Assembly (NCBI GenBank): GCA_017853415.1
Contig: JAFMJQ010000007.1
Location: 1 to 32,141, forward strand
DNA: 32,141 nucleotides
Direction: 5' to 3'
Origin: Thermoleophilia bacterium
GTDB lineage: Bacteria > Actinomycetota > Thermoleophilia > Miltoncostaeales > Miltoncostaeaceae
In this document: one piece after another, positions 31,735-32,141 of the stretch
Position numbering within the stretch: the stretch's first letter is position 1
Layout: every line of letters begins with the position of its first letter
The notes under the pieces: generated by a model
Databases searched by the model: none
Seen by the model: only the letters and a program-made list of their open reading frames with translations
What the model was told of the DNA's origin: nothing
Made by a program: the position numbers and the translations under genes

Positions 31735-32141
31735 TCATCGCTGCGCGCAGTAGCCGAAGCTCGCGGGCGATGCCGCCGACGCCGTGGGGTTCCACGACGC
31801 CCCGCGCACCGTCACCGTGCCCGTCGAGCCCGGGGTTGTGGCGTTCCAGATGCTGGTGATCGTGCCACCCACCTGCAGCTGGGCCGACCACGTGATGGGC
31901 ACGACCGAGGTGGTGCGCACCGTGACGTCGGCGCAGAAGCCCTTGCCCCAGTCGGTCGTGATCGTGCGCGTCAGCGTGAATGCTCCCGGTGCCGGAACCA
32001 CCGGCTGGGGAGCCGGGGCGGGCGTCGGCGCGGGTGCCGGTGCCGGGGCGGGCGCCGGCGTGGGCGTGGGAGCCGGCGTGGGCGTGGGCTGCGGCGCAGG
32101 GGCCGGAGTGCCGGCCACGCGGTCGGCGCAGTAGCCGAAGG
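31735..32141 (-). CDS. Tandem CBM2-like secreted carbohydrate-binding protein, C-terminal part (cut by window edge)
   Basis: The open frame runs through the window edge. It ends with a roughly 90-residue domain FTLTRTITTDWGKGFCADVTVRT...SIWNATTPGSTGTVTVRGASWNP...SPASFGYCAQR, resembling family 2 cellulose/chitin-binding modules (Trp-rich, GYC end) with a likely disulfide between FCAD and FGYC. It is joined by a long Pro-Ala-Thr linker to a preceding domain of which only the end FGYCADR is visible, so at least two such modules are present. An internal GTG at 32118 exists but is not the real start. Secretion and polysaccharide or cell-wall binding are inferred; any catalytic part would be further upstream. 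Confidence 0.75.
   Translation of the reverse strand, partial: FGYCADRVAGTPAPAPQPTPTPAPTPTPAPAPAPAPAPTPAPAPQPVVPAPGAFTLTRTITTDWGKGFCADVTVRTTSVVPITWSAQLQVGGTITSIWNATTPGSTGTVTVRGASWNPTASAASPASFGYCAQR

Noticed and set aside
32020-32100. GGCGCCGGTGC-like tandem repeats near the right edge as a DNA repeat element
   Set aside because: They encode the Pro-Ala-Thr linker of the CBM2-like protein in frame; a low-complexity coding sequence explains them.

Overview
The window is about 32 kb of very GC-rich (roughly 70% or more), densely packed chromosomal DNA. Many GTG starts, 4-nt ATGA/GTGA gene overlaps and leaderless-looking promoters suggest a high-GC actinobacterium; an uncultured Thermoleophilia-like lineage is my guess, not something the sequence proves. 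I see no rRNA, tRNA, CRISPR array, prophage or transposase. Most of it is housekeeping and cell-envelope chromosome.

Layout. 1-146 (-): 5' end of thioredoxin reductase. 253-849 (-): small membrane protein. 900-4602 (+): two MFS transporters and rlmN, overlapping by 4 nt. 4597-4782: a giant hairpin filling the gap to the convergent yciI-like/peroxiredoxin pair (4777-5528, -). 5674-6162 (+): four-helix membrane protein. 6162-6330: a second giant hairpin with the same 80-bp core inverted, facing lon-hsp20 (6335-9204, -). 9262-9647 (+): two tiny coupled genes. 9644-15503 (-): lipB, E2, E1beta, E1alpha, a GNAT acetyltransferase and htrA; from the GNAT gene to lipB every junction is a 4-nt overlap. 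15560-21149 (+): OmpR-type response regulator, histidine kinase, SDR, glycerate kinase and rmlA, continuing with rmlD and rmlB to 22984. 23007-24095 (-): secreted S1 protease. 24117-25082 (-): TerC exporter behind a yybP-ykoY manganese riboswitch. 25238-28226 (-): hexapeptide acyltransferase, sugar 3-dehydrogenase and UDP-GlcNAc 6-dehydrogenase. 28284-28886 (+): unknown membrane protein. 28883-30678 (-): WbpI-like 2-epimerase and CcdA. 30763-31686 (-): second TerC. 31735-end (-): tandem CBM2-like secreted protein, cut by the window edge.

How the genes fit together. A 2-oxoacid dehydrogenase is encoded with its lipoyl-attachment enzyme LipB. An envelope-stress-like two-component system is divergent from its probable target htrA and shares a 56-bp control region holding an 11-bp direct repeat. 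Two nucleotide-sugar pathways lie close together: dTDP-rhamnose (rmlA, D, B; no rmlC here) and a probable UDP-diacetamido-uronic acid route (wbpA-, wbpB-, wbpD- and wbpI-like; no aminotransferase here). Both would feed a surface polysaccharide.

The least explained signals are: (1) the two giant palindromes between convergent genes, with the same nested architecture, an identical unpaired core and compensatory changes in the arms; (2) a 16-bp hairpin whose last three pairs include the GTG start codon of the second terC; and (3) a recurrent TAnnnT box 6-10 nt upstream of start codons, implying that leaderless mRNA is the default here. No gap exceeds about 175 bases.
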